Positions 6,991 through 7,398 of a stretch of 7,398 nt of DNA are shown here, piece by piece. The stretch is taken from positions 1 through 7,398 of the forward strand of contig CAJAFD010000036.1 of the NCBI GenBank assembly GCA_903938935.1, written 5' to 3'. The stretch comes from an uncultured Opitutia bacterium (GTDB lineage: Bacteria > Verrucomicrobiota > Verrucomicrobiia > Opitutales > Opitutaceae). Every line of letters begins with the position of its first letter. Position 1 is the stretch's first letter. The notes under the pieces were generated by a model that was not told the DNA's origin, did no database searches, and was given only the letters and a program-made list of their open reading frames with translations. The position numbers and the translations under genes are program-made.

Positions 6991-7326
6991 TCAACGCGCC
7001 AATGATTTCGCGTGTTGCGAGTGCTTTTGCTCGAGGCTGCCGCACACCAATTCGCACAGTGTGAAAATGGACTTGTCCCCGATTCCATAAAAAACCTGCA
7101 AGCCCACTTTCCGCCGCGTGAGCACCCCTGCATCCATCAAAGTCTGCAGATGACGCGAGACATTGGCCTGCGTGCCCCCACTCAAATCCACGAGCTGGCC
7201 AACGCTCTTCTCGCCGTCGAACAACGCGTGCAAGAGCCGCAACCGCATCGGCTCCGCGAGCGCCGCAAAACGCCGCGCGACCAGCCCTAACGCCGCATCC
7301 GTCATCACTCGTGGTTTCTTTGCCAT
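6991..7326 (-). CDS. ArsR-family winged-helix transcriptional repressor
   Basis: A 111-residue protein of usual ArsR/SmtB length. The family pattern is clear: FAALAEPMRLRLLHAL at residues 20-35, the recognition region TQANVSRHLQTLMDAGVLT at 52-70, and the wing RRKVGLQVFYGI at 71-82. The metal-site motif of ArsR/SmtB helix alpha-3 (CxC type) is absent. Two cysteines four residues apart, Cys91 and Cys95 in TLCELVCGSLE, fall in the C-terminal helix that forms the dimer interface and are the best candidates for a metal- or thiol-sensing site. The ATG at 7326 gives a standard N-terminus (MAKKPR). An upstream in-frame ATG at 7353 and a GTG at 7371 are possible, but the GTG sits inside the palindrome expected to be the operator. 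No Shine-Dalgarno sequence is seen before any of them. Such repressors usually control their own gene and a neighbour; the likely target lies to the right, outside the window. Confidence 0.9.
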   Translation of the reverse strand: MAKKPRVMTDAALGLVARRFAALAEPMRLRLLHALFDGEKSVGQLVDLSGGTQANVSRHLQTLMDAGVLTRRKVGLQVFYGIGDKSIFTLCELVCGSLEQKHSQHAKSLAR

Positions 7327-7346
7327 GCCGAAAATGGAGCACGCCC

Positions 7347-7386
7347 TTGACATAATTTCAAGTATATGCACATATAATCATATAAT
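7347..7386 (+). promoter_or_regulatory. Likely ArsR operator and rightward promoter
   Basis: TTGACA at 7347-7352 is a perfect -35 hexamer. TATAAT occurs at 7373-7378 and again at 7381-7386; the first lies 20 bases after the -35, longer than the usual 16-18. Between them is the inverted repeat TATATG-CA-CATATA (7363-7376), and the 8-mer CATATAAT is repeated in tandem at 7371-7378 and 7379-7386. An AT-rich dyad directly upstream of an ArsR-family gene is the usual place for its operator. The rightward promoter implies a divergent gene starting beyond base 7398. Confidence 0.5.
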
Positions 7387-7398
7387 AAAACAGAAGCC

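Noticed and set aside
6980..7342. 120-residue reverse-strand open frame overlapping arsR
   Set aside because: Different frame of the same DNA; the ArsR winged-helix motifs are all in the other frame.

Overview
The window looks like chromosomal DNA of a GC-rich bacterium, most likely from the Planctomycetes-Verrucomicrobia-Chlamydiae group. Opitutaceae-like Verrucomicrobia are my best guess. The guess rests on a metX-metW pair, a secreted HEAT-repeat protein ending in a discoidin-like domain, a Tat-exported Gfo/Idh/MocA oxidoreductase, and the absence of Shine-Dalgarno sequences before all six visible start codons. The assignment is inference; there is no rRNA or marker gene here.

Layout. Bases 2-2164 (+) hold a tight run of three genes: homoserine O-acyltransferase metX (5' end cut by the window edge), metW, and a small four-helix membrane protein of unknown function. 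A gene-free stretch of about 500 bases follows (2165-2663), visibly richer in A+T than its surroundings. Next comes a forward gene for a stand-alone cyclic-nucleotide-binding-domain protein (2664-3164). It converges, with only 18 bases between, on a reverse-strand pair: a Tat-exported oxidoreductase (6782-5481) followed 18 bases later by a secreted HEAT/discoidin protein (5462-3183). Upstream of the pair is a 208-base spacer with a possible promoter and a near-perfect direct repeat. Last is a reverse-strand ArsR-family repressor (7326-6991), whose upstream region at the right edge carries an AT-rich palindrome, a tandem 8-bp repeat and promoter-like hexamers facing right.

How the genes work together. 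MetX and MetW act in methionine biosynthesis by acylation of homoserine; the membrane protein may be co-transcribed but its role is unknown. The oxidoreductase and the HEAT/discoidin protein are both predicted to leave the cytoplasm and probably form a two-gene operon, perhaps for handling sugars or glycans outside the cell. The ArsR repressor probably regulates itself and/or a rightward gene just outside the window. I found no mobile element, CRISPR array, tRNA or rRNA. Nothing here amounts to a clearly new system; the most informative loose ends are the ArsR control region and the two unexplained genes (the membrane protein and the cyclic-nucleotide-domain protein).
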